Shown: positions 1 through 5,088, counted from the stretch's first letter. The stretch: 5,088 bases of DNA from Candidatus Omnitrophota bacterium (GCA_023135855.1 JAGLSH010000056.1:1-5088); one strand, 5' to 3'. Numbers and translations are program-made. Notes: generated from the letters alone by a model not told the origin.

Positions 1-211
1 TTATTTGAAATATGACGGCAATAAAAGTGTTATTGATAAAATAAAAAAGGTTTCTACGCCAGGAAGAAGAGTCTACACCAAAGGAAAGGATATTCCAAGA
101 GCTTTAAACGGGTATGGAATAACTTTAATCTCTACTTCAGGAGGAATGTTTACCGATAGAGAGGCTAAAGAGAAAGGGCTTGGTGGCGAAGTAATTGGAA
201 TGGTTTGGTGA
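1..211 (+). CDS. rpsH: 30S ribosomal protein uS8 (S8), 3' part only
   Basis: This is the C-terminal 69 or so residues of uS8, read in the frame whose first full codon is at base 2; the start lies before the window. uS8 is a primary 16S rRNA-binding protein needed for assembly of the central domain (platform) of the small subunit. The diagnostic signature is present near the end: an STS-G-GMFTD segment followed by GLGGEVIG. This matches the STSxGxMTD...GGE core that contacts rRNA in family members. Upstream, the segment STPGRRVY matches the conserved SRPGxRxY strand. The family is about 130 residues long, so roughly the N-terminal half is missing because of the window edge, not truncation. It ends with TGA, and rplF starts six bases later. 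In E. coli S8 represses the spc operon at a site near rplE, which would lie outside this window. Confidence 0.97.
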   Translation, partial: YLKYDGNKSVIDKIKKVSTPGRRVYTKGKDIPRALNGYGITLISTSGGMFTDREAKEKGLGGEVIGMVW

Positions 212-212
212 T
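207..212 (+). promoter_or_regulatory. Shine-Dalgarno of rplF, overlapping the rpsH stop
   Basis: The six bases GGTGAT match the 3' half of the canonical SD sequence (TAAGGAGGTGAT). They include the rpsH stop codon TGA and sit five bases before the rplF ATG. A ribosome finishing uS8 would therefore stop on the rplF ribosome binding site, which suggests translational coupling. The match is seen directly; the coupling is inferred. Confidence 0.55.
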
Positions 213-217
213 ATAAA

Positions 218-757
218 ATGTCAAGAGTAGGAAAACAAATATTAGAATTACCCAAAGACGTAAAGGTTAAGGTTGAGGGTGATCTTTGCCTTGTTGAAGG
301 CAAGGGTGGTAAGTTAGATCTTAACATCCCGGCAAATATTAAGGTAGAGATTAAAGACAGCATTTTAACAGTTACCAGAGATAATGATTTAAAGCTATCA
401 AGAAGTCTTCATGGGACAATAAGAGTTTTAATCGGCAATATGGTAAAAGGTGTAACTGAAGGGTATAAGAAAGAGTTGGAGATAATCGGTGTAGGTTATA
501 AAGCCCAGATGAAAGGCAATAAACTTGCCTTAAACGTAGGTTTTTCTCATCCAGTAGAAAGGGATGTTCCGGAAGGTTTAAAAGTTTCAACTCCGGCTGC
601 TACTCGTATTCTTATTGAAGGGATTGATAAGCAAAAAGTTGGTGAATTTGCTGCGAAAATAAGAAAAATATATCCTCCTGAGCCATACAAGGGCAAAGGC
701 ATAAGATACCTAGGAGAAGAAGTACGTAAGAAATTAGGAAAGGCATTAGCAAAATAG
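218..757 (+). CDS. rplF: 50S ribosomal protein uL6 (L6)
   Basis: uL6 binds 23S rRNA near the sarcin-ricin loop and the factor-binding site of the large subunit. The 179-residue product is close to the 177 residues of E. coli L6. It shows the two tandem alpha/beta domains of the family, roughly residues 1-80 and 82-170. The N-terminus MSRVGKQ is typical. The segment from about residue 65 (HGTIRVLIGNMVKGVTEGY) and GVGYKAQ at 91-97 mark the domain junction. The C-terminal signature PEPYKGKGIRY is at 154-164. The ATG at 218 is preceded by a GGTGAT SD, and the encoded N-terminus aligns with the family start. The gene lies between rpsH and rplR as in nearly all bacterial spc operons. It ends with TAG. 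No unusual features seen. Confidence 0.98.
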   Translation: MSRVGKQILELPKDVKVKVEGDLCLVEGKGGKLDLNIPANIKVEIKDSILTVTRDNDLKLSRSLHGTIRVLIGNMVKGVTEGYKKELEIIGVGYKAQMKGNKLALNVGFSHPVERDVPEGLKVSTPAATRILIEGIDKQKVGEFAAKIRKIYPPEPYKGKGIRYLGEEVRKKLGKALAK

Positions 758-776
758 AAAGTAGAGAATAAGCAAC

Positions 777-781
777 GAGGT
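777..781 (+). promoter_or_regulatory. Shine-Dalgarno supporting the GTG start of rplR
   Basis: GAGGT ends seven bases before the GTG at 789. This supports the non-ATG start of rplR, which has no upstream ATG in frame near it. It lies in the 31-base rplF-rplR spacer (758-788). That spacer holds nothing else I can identify. Confidence 0.6.
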
Positions 782-788
782 AAAATAA

Positions 789-1142
789 GTGAAAAAAATA
801 GGAAGAAAAAGAAGACATAAAAGTATTGCTCGTAAAATTAAGGGTGTAGAGAGCCGACCACGATTAGTGGTATTTAGGAGCAAAAAACATATTTACGCTC
901 AAGTGGTCAATGATTCTATTGATAAAGTGCTAGCGAGTTCTTCTACTCTTAGCGCGGAGTTTAAGGATAAGAAGATAAAAACCACAAACCAAGATGCAGC
1001 TAAGGAAATTGGTAAGATTATTTCTGAGAAGGCTAAGAGTTTAGGGGTTACGACTGTTAGCTTTGACCGCGGTGGTTATAAATACCATGGGAGAGTGAAA
1101 AAATTAGCTGAAGGAGCAAGAGAAGGAGGATTGAAGCTTTGA
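789..1142 (+). CDS. rplR: 50S ribosomal protein uL18 (L18)
   Basis: uL18 binds 5S rRNA and helps anchor it in the central protuberance of the large subunit. The product is 117 residues, the same length as E. coli L18. A basic N-terminal tail (residues 1-22) leads into RPRLVVFRS at 23-31 and HIYAQVVND at 34-42, the usual first strands. The C-terminal signature starts with FDRGGYKYHGRV at 92-103 and ends with AREGGL at 110-115, matching the FDRxGxxYHGRV...AREAGL motif of the family. The start is GTG, chosen because of the GAGGT SD seven bases upstream and the normal tail length. The stop TGA overlaps the TTG start of rpsE in the sequence TTGA (1139-1142), so the two genes are probably translationally coupled. 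Confidence 0.97.
   Translation: MKKIGRKRRHKSIARKIKGVESRPRLVVFRSKKHIYAQVVNDSIDKVLASSSTLSAEFKDKKIKTTNQDAAKEIGKIISEKAKSLGVTTVSFDRGGYKYHGRVKKLAEGAREGGLKL
1123..1129 (+). promoter_or_regulatory. Strong Shine-Dalgarno deciding the TTG start of rpsE
   Basis: AAGGAGG is a near-complete SD and ends nine bases before TTG at 1139. A second TTG at 1131 is out of the rpsE frame and too close to the SD. No ATG or GTG lies nearby in the rpsE frame before the conserved domain begins, so this SD makes 1139 the best start. It lies inside the rplR coding region, where it encodes part of REGG. Confidence 0.75.
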
Positions 1143-1642
1143 AGGATAATAGAAATAAAAATAAAAAAACTGATGATAGAGATAATGCTTTTATTGAAAA
1201 AGTTCTTTTCATTAATAGAACAACTAAAGTTACCAAGGGTGGTAAGAACTTAGGGTTTTCAGCTTTAGTGGTTGTTGGTGATGGAGTGTCATCGGCTGGT
1301 TTTGCCTTAGGTAAAGCTAATGAAGTTGCCGATGCTATAAAAAAAGGAATAAGTAAAGCAAGAAAGCAAGTAGTTTTAATAAATAAGAAAGGAACAAGCA
1401 TACCGCACAAAATTATTGGAAAATTTTCTGCTGCTGGAATTTTGCTTAAACCAGCGGCAAAGGGAACTGGCGTTATTGCTTGTGCTCCAGTAAGAGCAGT
1501 TTGTGAATGTGCAGGAATAAAGGACATATTAACTAAAAATTTGAAGAATACAACTAATCCAGTGAATGTGGTTAAGGCTACTTTTCAGGGGCTGATGAGT
1601 TTGATAGGTGGCGAAAAAGGTCTTAAAGGGTACAAAAAATGA
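1139..1642 (+). CDS. rpsE: 30S ribosomal protein uS5 (S5)
   Basis: uS5 sits at the mRNA entry side of the small subunit and affects decoding accuracy. The 167-residue product equals E. coli S5 in length. A charged N-terminal tail rich in Lys, Asn and Asp (residues 1-17) precedes the double-stranded-RNA-binding-like domain (about 18-80), with VVVGDG at 44-49 and GKANEVADAIKKG at 58-70. The C-terminal domain contains KGTGVIA at 108-114, PVRAV at 117-121 and NPVNVVKAT at 140-148, all family hallmarks. The start is TTG with a strong SD nine bases upstream. The start overlaps the rplR stop by four bases, and the TGA stop overlaps the rplO ATG by four bases. Three cysteines (115, 122, 124) cluster where aliphatic or glycine residues are more usual. 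The rpmD gene that normally follows is absent. Confidence 0.97.
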   Translation: MKDNRNKNKKTDDRDNAFIEKVLFINRTTKVTKGGKNLGFSALVVVGDGVSSAGFALGKANEVADAIKKGISKARKQVVLINKKGTSIPHKIIGKFSAAGILLKPAAKGTGVIACAPVRAVCECAGIKDILTKNLKNTTNPVNVVKATFQGLMSLIGGEKGLKGYKK

Positions 1643-2097
1643 ATTTATCTAATATTACAAAAATAGGCAAAAAAGGTAAAAAACCTAAAAGAAAAGGTCG
1701 AGGACCTGGCAGTGGGACTGGTAAAACTGCTGGTCGCGGACATAAAGGCGCTGGTCAGCGTTCAGGTAAGAAATTACCTTATGCTGGTTTTAAGGGAGGT
1801 AATCTTCCTTTAGCTAGAACTCTTCCTAAAAGAGGTTTTAAACCCCCTCGAAGAGTAGAGTACCAAGTAGTTAATTTAGGCGAAATCCAGAAAAGAGTAA
1901 AAGGCGCGGGAGAAATTAATCCTGAGATGTTAAAAAAGCTTGGGTTAATACGCGATGAAAAGAAACCGGTTAAAGTTTTAGCAAAAATAGAAGGTGAACT
2001 TTCAAAAAAATTAGTGATTAAAGTAGATAAGTTTTCTGCTAAGGTTGAGGAACTTATTAAGATTTCCGGAGGAAGCATAGAGTGTTTAACTCGGTAG
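1639..2097 (+). CDS. rplO: 50S ribosomal protein uL15 (L15)
   Basis: uL15 is a late-assembly protein of the large subunit with a long basic extension that threads through 23S rRNA. The product is 152 residues, slightly longer than the 144 of E. coli. The Gly/Lys/Arg-rich N-terminal extension spans about residues 10-65 and contains GRGPGSGTGKTAGRGHKG at 20-37, the classic family signature. It is followed by FKGGNLPLARTLPKRGF at 51-67. The globular C-terminal domain includes KVLAKIEGELSKKLVIKVD at 112-130 and the terminal GG motif at 144-145. The ATG overlaps the rpsE stop as ATGA, with AAAGGG eight bases upstream as a moderate SD. Its 3' end overlaps secY by 16 bases. It directly follows rpsE because rpmD (uL30) is missing. 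Confidence 0.97.
   Translation: MNLSNITKIGKKGKKPKRKGRGPGSGTGKTAGRGHKGAGQRSGKKLPYAGFKGGNLPLARTLPKRGFKPPRRVEYQVVNLGEIQKRVKGAGEINPEMLKKLGLIRDEKKPVKVLAKIEGELSKKLVIKVDKFSAKVEELIKISGGSIECLTR
2068..2072 (+). promoter_or_regulatory. Shine-Dalgarno supporting the GTG start of secY
   Basis: GGAGG ends nine bases before the GTG at 2082 and lies inside the end of rplO. It supports a secY start that overlaps rplO by 16 bases, in a different frame. The next in-frame candidates lie well inside the amphipathic N-terminal helix, so this start fits both the SD and the family length. Confidence 0.7.
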
Positions 2098-3437
2098 GTA
2101 ATATATTTAAAATAGAGGAACTGAAGCGAAAGATTTTTATAACTTTAGCTTTATTAGTTGTTTATCGCGCAGGTTGTTTTATTCCTACCGCAGGAGTAGA
2201 TACTTTTGCTTTAACTCAATTTTTTGATAAGCTTGCTAAGACTCAAGGTCAGGGGCTTTTTGGTATGGTCAATCTCTTTACTGGAGGTGCTCTAACTCGT
2301 TTGAGTATTTTTTCTTTAGGTATTATGCCTTACATCTCAGCATCAATTATTATGCAATTGCTTACTGGTGTTGTACCGGCTTTAGAAAGGATAGCTAAAG
2401 AAGGTAAGGCAGGTTATGAGAAAATAAATCAGTATACTAGATATTTCACTTTTGTTTTATGCGGAGTGCAAGGATTGTTTTTATCTTTATGGTTAGAGAA
2501 TCCAGCAAATTTTGATGGCATTGTGATTGTTCCTACTCCAGGGCTAACCTTTAAAATGATTACTATACTTACCTTAACTTGCGGAACGATATTTGTTATG
2601 TGGTTAGGTGAACAGATTCAAGAAAGAGGTATTGGAAATGGGATATCTATAATTATTACTACTAGCATTATTTCTCGTATCCCATCTTCTTTGCGCCAGC
2701 TTTGGATTCTTTATTCTCCATTTGATCCTACTAAGAGACAGATTGCTACTCCAATAATAATTGCATTAGCGATTTTATTTCTGGCAATGCTTACGGCAGT
2801 AGTTCTTTTTACTCAGGCCCAGCGGAGAATCCCTATTCAATATGGGAAACGCGTCGTTGGCAGAAAGGTTTATGGAGGGCAGAGTACTTATTTGCCGATA
2901 AAATTAGATATGTCAGGGGTAATTGCTATAATTTTTGCTAGCTGTGTTATTTCTTTTCCGGCTACATTGTTAATGTTTTTCCCCCAAAAGGGAGGATTTC
3001 TTACTTTTTTACAGACTATAGTTCAACAAAGAGGATTGTTATATAATGGCATCTTTGTTGCCATGATTATGTTTTTTATGTATTTTTATACAGCAATGGT
3101 ATTTAATCCTTTAGAAATATCTAACAATTTGAAGAAGTATGGAGGCTTTATTCCTGGGATAAGACCAGGTAGGCCTACAGCAACTTATCTTGATTTTGTG
3201 GCTTCACGAATTGTTTTTATTGGCGCTCTTTATATTGGTTTTATTGCTATATTTCCTAATATTGTTATGCATGTGTTTAAGGTTCCTTCTTATGCATTAG
3301 CTTCACTTTTTGGTGGTACTACTCTCTTGATTATGGTAGGAGTAGTTCTCGATACTATGAAGCAAATTGAAGGACAATTGCTTGTTCGACATTACGATGG
3401 GTTTATTAAAGGCAGTACCTTAAAGGGGAGAAAATGA
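2082..3437 (+). CDS. secY: Protein translocase channel subunit SecY
   Basis: SecY forms the inner-membrane channel through which SecA or the ribosome drives unfolded proteins, and from which membrane proteins enter the bilayer. The 451 residues (E. coli 443) fit the ten-helix topology. Helix 1 covers about 17-37. The plug and helix 2 region (61-95) contains LFTGGALTRLSIFSLGIMPYIS. Helix 4 ends in WLGEQIQERGIGNGISII at 174-191. The cytosolic C4 loop has RRIPIQYGKRVVGRKVYGGQ at 248-267. The C5 loop has FNPLEISNNLKK and then PGIRPG at 358-363, with R361 matching the arginine important for SecA function in E. coli (R357). Helix 10 lies near 411-428. The TM7 motif usually read GVIP has alanine instead of proline (A282). 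The start is GTG with a good SD. It overlaps rplO by 16 bases and adk by 4 bases (ATGA). Confidence 0.98.
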   Translation: MFNSVGNIFKIEELKRKIFITLALLVVYRAGCFIPTAGVDTFALTQFFDKLAKTQGQGLFGMVNLFTGGALTRLSIFSLGIMPYISASIIMQLLTGVVPALERIAKEGKAGYEKINQYTRYFTFVLCGVQGLFLSLWLENPANFDGIVIVPTPGLTFKMITILTLTCGTIFVMWLGEQIQERGIGNGISIIITTSIISRIPSSLRQLWILYSPFDPTKRQIATPIIIALAILFLAMLTAVVLFTQAQRRIPIQYGKRVVGRKVYGGQSTYLPIKLDMSGVIAIIFASCVISFPATLLMFFPQKGGFLTFLQTIVQQRGLLYNGIFVAMIMFFMYFYTAMVFNPLEISNNLKKYGGFIPGIRPGRPTATYLDFVASRIVFIGALYIGFIAIFPNIVMHVFKVPSYALASLFGGTTLLIMVGVVLDTMKQIEGQLLVRHYDGFIKGSTLKGRK

Positions 3438-4060
3438 GAGTAATCCTTTTTGGCGCACCAGGTTCAGGCAAAGGAACACAAGTAACACTATTAGCAAATT
3501 TTCTTGGTGTTAGAAAAATATCTTTAGGAGACATTTTAAGGGAAGCGGTTAAGAAAGATAGTAGCTTAGGCCAAGAAGTAAAAATTCACATGGAAAGAGG
3601 GGCTTTAGTTTCTGATGAATTGGTTTCAAGAGTAATTGAAGAGAATATTGATGATAAGGGGTTTTTACTTGATGGGTACCCTCGTAATCTTGATCAAGCT
3701 AAGAAATTAGAGGAGATTTTATCTAAGAAAAACAGTGATATTGATAGAGTCATTTATTTAGATATTGATGAGCAGACGATAGTTGATCGTCTTTCTCAAA
3801 GAAGAATCTGTGGTTCTTGTGGTGCTAATTATCATTTGGTAAGCTTGCCTTCAGAAAAAGAAGGTGTTTGTGATGCCTGTGGTAAAGAATTAGTACAAAG
3901 AAAAGATGATAATCCTGAAGTTATAAAGAAGCGTTGGTCAGTGTTTGTTAACGAAGCTAATAAAATTTTAGAGTTTTATGAAAATAAAAATAAGCTTGTT
4001 AGAATTGATGGACGAGGAGATATTAAAGAGATTTTTGAGAGGATAAAAAAAGAATTATAA
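3434..4060 (+). CDS. adk: Adenylate kinase, zinc-LID type
   Basis: Adenylate kinase catalyses ATP + AMP = 2 ADP in the cytosol and sets adenylate energy balance. The 208-residue product has the P-loop GAPGSGKGT at 7-15, the AMP-binding segment with G32, D33 and R36, DGYPR at 80-84 with R84, and Q88. The phosphate-binding arginines R119, R123, R156 and R167 coincide with E. coli numbering. The LID domain carries C126, C129, C146 and C149 with 16 residues between the pairs, the spacing of the structural zinc site known in Bacillus enzymes. E. coli lacks these cysteines. The AMP-site residue that is usually threonine (ISTGD) is leucine at 31. The ATG overlaps the secY stop as ATGA, with the purine-rich AAAGGGGAG just upstream. 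Its TAA shares one base with the map start. A UMP/CMP kinase is less likely, given the LID type, Q88 and context. Confidence 0.96.
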   Translation: MRVILFGAPGSGKGTQVTLLANFLGVRKISLGDILREAVKKDSSLGQEVKIHMERGALVSDELVSRVIEENIDDKGFLLDGYPRNLDQAKKLEEILSKKNSDIDRVIYLDIDEQTIVDRLSQRRICGSCGANYHLVSLPSEKEGVCDACGKELVQRKDDNPEVIKKRWSVFVNEANKILEFYENKNKLVRIDGRGDIKEIFERIKKEL

Positions 4061-4806
4061 TGATTGAACCTCTAAGTCGCCAAGATTTAGAAAAAATGCG
4101 TAAAGCAGGTAAAGTGGCGGCAATGGTTTTAAAAAAACTGAAGAGTTTTGTAAAACCAGGAAGTTCAACTAAAGATATTGAAGAGTTCTTTGAACAAGAG
4201 TTAAGTAAATACCCGGGGATGGAAGCGGCTTTTAAAGGTTGTATGAACTATCCGGCTTCTTGTTGTGTTTCAGTCAATGAAGAGATAATCCATGGGATTC
4301 CTTCGCAGAGGCTGATCAATGGTGGAGACTTAGTAAGTGTTGATTTGGGCATTAAGTACCAAGGTTTATTTGTTGACACTGCTTATACCTATGAAATAGG
4401 TAAGGTTTCATCCTTAGCAAAAAAGTTGGTAAAAGCTACCAAGAAGTCGCTTAAACAGGGAATAAGCCAAATAAAGACTGGTAAGAGAGTGGGAGACATA
4501 AGCTCGGCCATTCAAAAGTATGTAGAAAAGAATGGTTTTTCAGTCATTAGAAGGTTTGTTGGTCATGGAATAGGTAGAAGCTTGCACTTACCACCGGAAG
4601 TTCCTAATTTTGGGGATGCTGGTTGCGGCGAAGAGTTACTTGAGGGTTCTGTTGTTGCTGTTGAACCGATGGTTTCATCAGGTGGTTTTGATGTAGATGT
4701 TTCAAGCGATGGCTGGACAGCTAAAACTAAAGATAATTCATTATCAGCTCATTTTGAACATACAATAGCGATAACTAAGAAAGGTCCATGGGTGTTAACA
4801 GCGTAA
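4060..4806 (+). CDS. map: Methionine aminopeptidase, type I
   Basis: This metalloenzyme removes the initiator methionine from new proteins when the second residue is small. The 248-residue product is a type Ia enzyme (catalytic domain with no N-terminal zinc-finger extension), slightly shorter than the 264 residues of E. coli. All five metal ligands are visible: D95 in VSVDLG, D106 in FVDTA, H169 in VGHGIGR, E202 in VEPM and E233 in FEHT. The substrate-binding histidines H78 (IHGIP) and H176 are also present. The region 61-75 (YPASCCVSVNEE) forms the S1 pocket, with C69 matching E. coli C70. The residues after H176 are LPP rather than the common EEP. The start ATG shares one A with the adk stop (TAATG). 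The nearest SD-like AGAGGA is about 16 bases upstream, so re-initiation after adk is likely. Common spc-operon neighbour. Confidence 0.97.
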   Translation: MIEPLSRQDLEKMRKAGKVAAMVLKKLKSFVKPGSSTKDIEEFFEQELSKYPGMEAAFKGCMNYPASCCVSVNEEIIHGIPSQRLINGGDLVSVDLGIKYQGLFVDTAYTYEIGKVSSLAKKLVKATKKSLKQGISQIKTGKRVGDISSAIQKYVEKNGFSVIRRFVGHGIGRSLHLPPEVPNFGDAGCGEELLEGSVVAVEPMVSSGGFDVDVSSDGWTAKTKDNSLSAHFEHTIAITKKGPWVLTA

Positions 4807-4825
4807 AATAAAAAAAGTAAAACTA

Positions 4826-4846
4826 TTTTTAGTTTTTAGTTTTTAG
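4826..4846 (+). repeat. Three tandem copies of the 7-base unit TTTTTAG
   Basis: Three exact head-to-tail copies of TTTTTAG occupy 21 bases in the map-infA spacer, followed by TTTAAAAAG, which looks like a degenerate partial copy. Because the unit is seven bases, the three TAG triplets (4830, 4837, 4844) fall in all three + strand frames. The repeat is seen directly and has no assigned function here. Confidence 0.9.
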
Positions 4847-4855
4847 TTTAAAAAG

Positions 4856-4861
4856 TATAAG
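4856..4861 (+). promoter_or_regulatory. Possible -10 element for a leaderless infA transcript
   Basis: TATAAG matches five of six bases of the sigma-70 -10 consensus TATAAT. It ends five bases before the infA ATG, the distance typical of promoters that make leaderless mRNAs. No convincing -35 is seen 16-18 bases upstream; that position falls in the TTTTTAG repeats. In an AT-rich spacer such a match can easily arise by chance. Confidence 0.25.
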
Positions 4862-4866
4862 TTAAT

Positions 4867-5085
4867 ATGGCAAAAGAAGAATTAATAGCGGTTGAAGGTG
4901 AGATAGTGGAAGCCTTACCGAATGCAACGTTTAAGGTAAAATTGGAAAATGGACATGTTGTTCTTGCTCATGTTTCTGGCAAGATGAGGATGCATTTTAT
5001 TAGAATTCTTCCTGGGGATAAAGTGAAATTGGAGCTTTCTCCTTATGATTTATCAAGAGGAAGAATAACATATAGAGAAAAGTAA
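4867..5085 (+). CDS. infA: Translation initiation factor IF-1
   Basis: IF1 binds the A site of the 30S subunit and works with IF2 and IF3 to place initiator tRNA. The 72-residue product has the full usual length and forms a single OB fold. Conserved segments are MAKEELI at the N-terminus, EALPNATFKVKLENGH at 15-30, AHVSGKMRMHFIRILPGDKV at 34-53 and ELSPYDLSRGRITYR at 56-70. The KMRMHFIR stretch includes the rRNA-contacting surface. The ATG at 4867 encodes the family-typical start. No good SD precedes it (only a weak TAAG), unlike most genes upstream. It follows map after a 60-base spacer, the longest gap in the window, so it may have its own promoter or simply be read through. The stop is TAA. 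Confidence 0.98.
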   Translation: MAKEELIAVEGEIVEALPNATFKVKLENGHVVLAHVSGKMRMHFIRILPGDKVKLELSPYDLSRGRITYREK

Positions 5086-5088
5086 AGG
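5084..5088 (+). promoter_or_regulatory. Possible Shine-Dalgarno of the next gene (window edge)
   Basis: AAAGG overlaps the infA stop and runs to the edge of the window. In many bacteria rpmJ (bL36) follows infA directly, so this may be its ribosome binding site. That gene is not visible, so this is inference from gene order. Confidence 0.3.

Noticed and set aside
73..363. Long open frame on the - strand opposite rpsH/rplF, and similar antisense frames at 372-590, 612-818, 1057-1527 and 1779-2078.
   Set aside because: All lie opposite confidently identified ribosomal protein genes, show no family motifs and have compositions expected from reading the complement of Lys/Glu-rich genes.
758..788. 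The rplF-rplR spacer as a possible regulatory element or small gene.
   Set aside because: It is only 31 bases, has no inverted repeat I can see, and contains just the rplR Shine-Dalgarno.
2990..2996. GGGAGGA inside secY, resembling a strong Shine-Dalgarno for an internal start.
   Set aside because: No ATG, GTG or TTG follows at a suitable distance. It encodes the KGGF segment in a conserved frame, so it is at most a pause site.
4819..4836. Possible intrinsic terminator after map: AAAACTA and TAGTTTT can pair around a TTTT loop, with T-rich sequence after.
   Set aside because: The 7-pair stem has only one G-C pair and would be very unstable. The T-rich tail is part of the TTTTTAG repeats, and the spc operon normally continues through infA.
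1..5088. Alternative genetic code, as in some uncultured bacteria that read TGA as Gly or Trp.
   Set aside because: TGA ends rpsH, rplR, rpsE and secY exactly where the families end. Tryptophan and glycine are encoded by normal codons, and TAG and TAA are also used as stops.
1..5088. Mobile elements, CRISPR arrays, tRNA or other RNA genes, or a new defence or metabolic system.
   Set aside because: Coding sequence fills nearly the whole window with well-known housekeeping genes in conserved order. No direct-repeat/spacer pattern, terminal inverted repeats or tRNA-like folds were seen.

Overview
This window is the middle and downstream part of a bacterial spc-type ribosomal protein operon, all on the + strand. 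The order is rpsH (3' end only), rplF, rplR, rpsE, rplO, secY, adk, map, infA. Every gene is recognised from conserved family motifs, and the frames are intact. The sequence is clearly AT-rich and tightly packed: four junctions overlap by 4 or more bases, one by a single base, and the largest gap is the 60 bases between map and infA. All three stop codons are used (TGA, TAG, TAA), so the standard bacterial code applies. Start codons are mixed: ATG, two GTG and one TTG, with the non-ATG starts backed by Shine-Dalgarno (SD) sequences.

Organism: a bacterium, probably from an uncultured AT-rich lineage. Three traits suggest, without proving, a member of the Planctomycetes-Verrucomicrobia-Chlamydiae-Omnitrophota (PVC) assemblage, perhaps Omnitrophota. 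These are the absence of rpmD (uL30) from its usual place between rpsE and rplO, the residue pattern of SecY, and a tetracysteine adenylate kinase. The order secY-adk-map-infA is shared by many Gram-positive and deep-branching bacteria, so it does not settle the question.

Layout: bases 1-2097 encode ribosomal proteins uS8 (partial), uL6, uL18, uS5 and uL15. Bases 2082-3437 encode the SecY translocon channel. Bases 3434-4806 encode adenylate kinase and type I methionine aminopeptidase. A short spacer with three tandem 7-base repeats follows, then initiation factor IF1 and the start of what is probably the rpmJ leader. Together the genes supply ribosome parts, the export channel for nascent proteins, nucleotide balance, N-terminal methionine removal and translation initiation.

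I found no previously undescribed system. The points worth a second look are the clean loss of rpmD, residue substitutions in Adk, SecY and Map, and the spacer ahead of infA, which has a heptamer repeat, no strong SD and a possible leaderless promoter.
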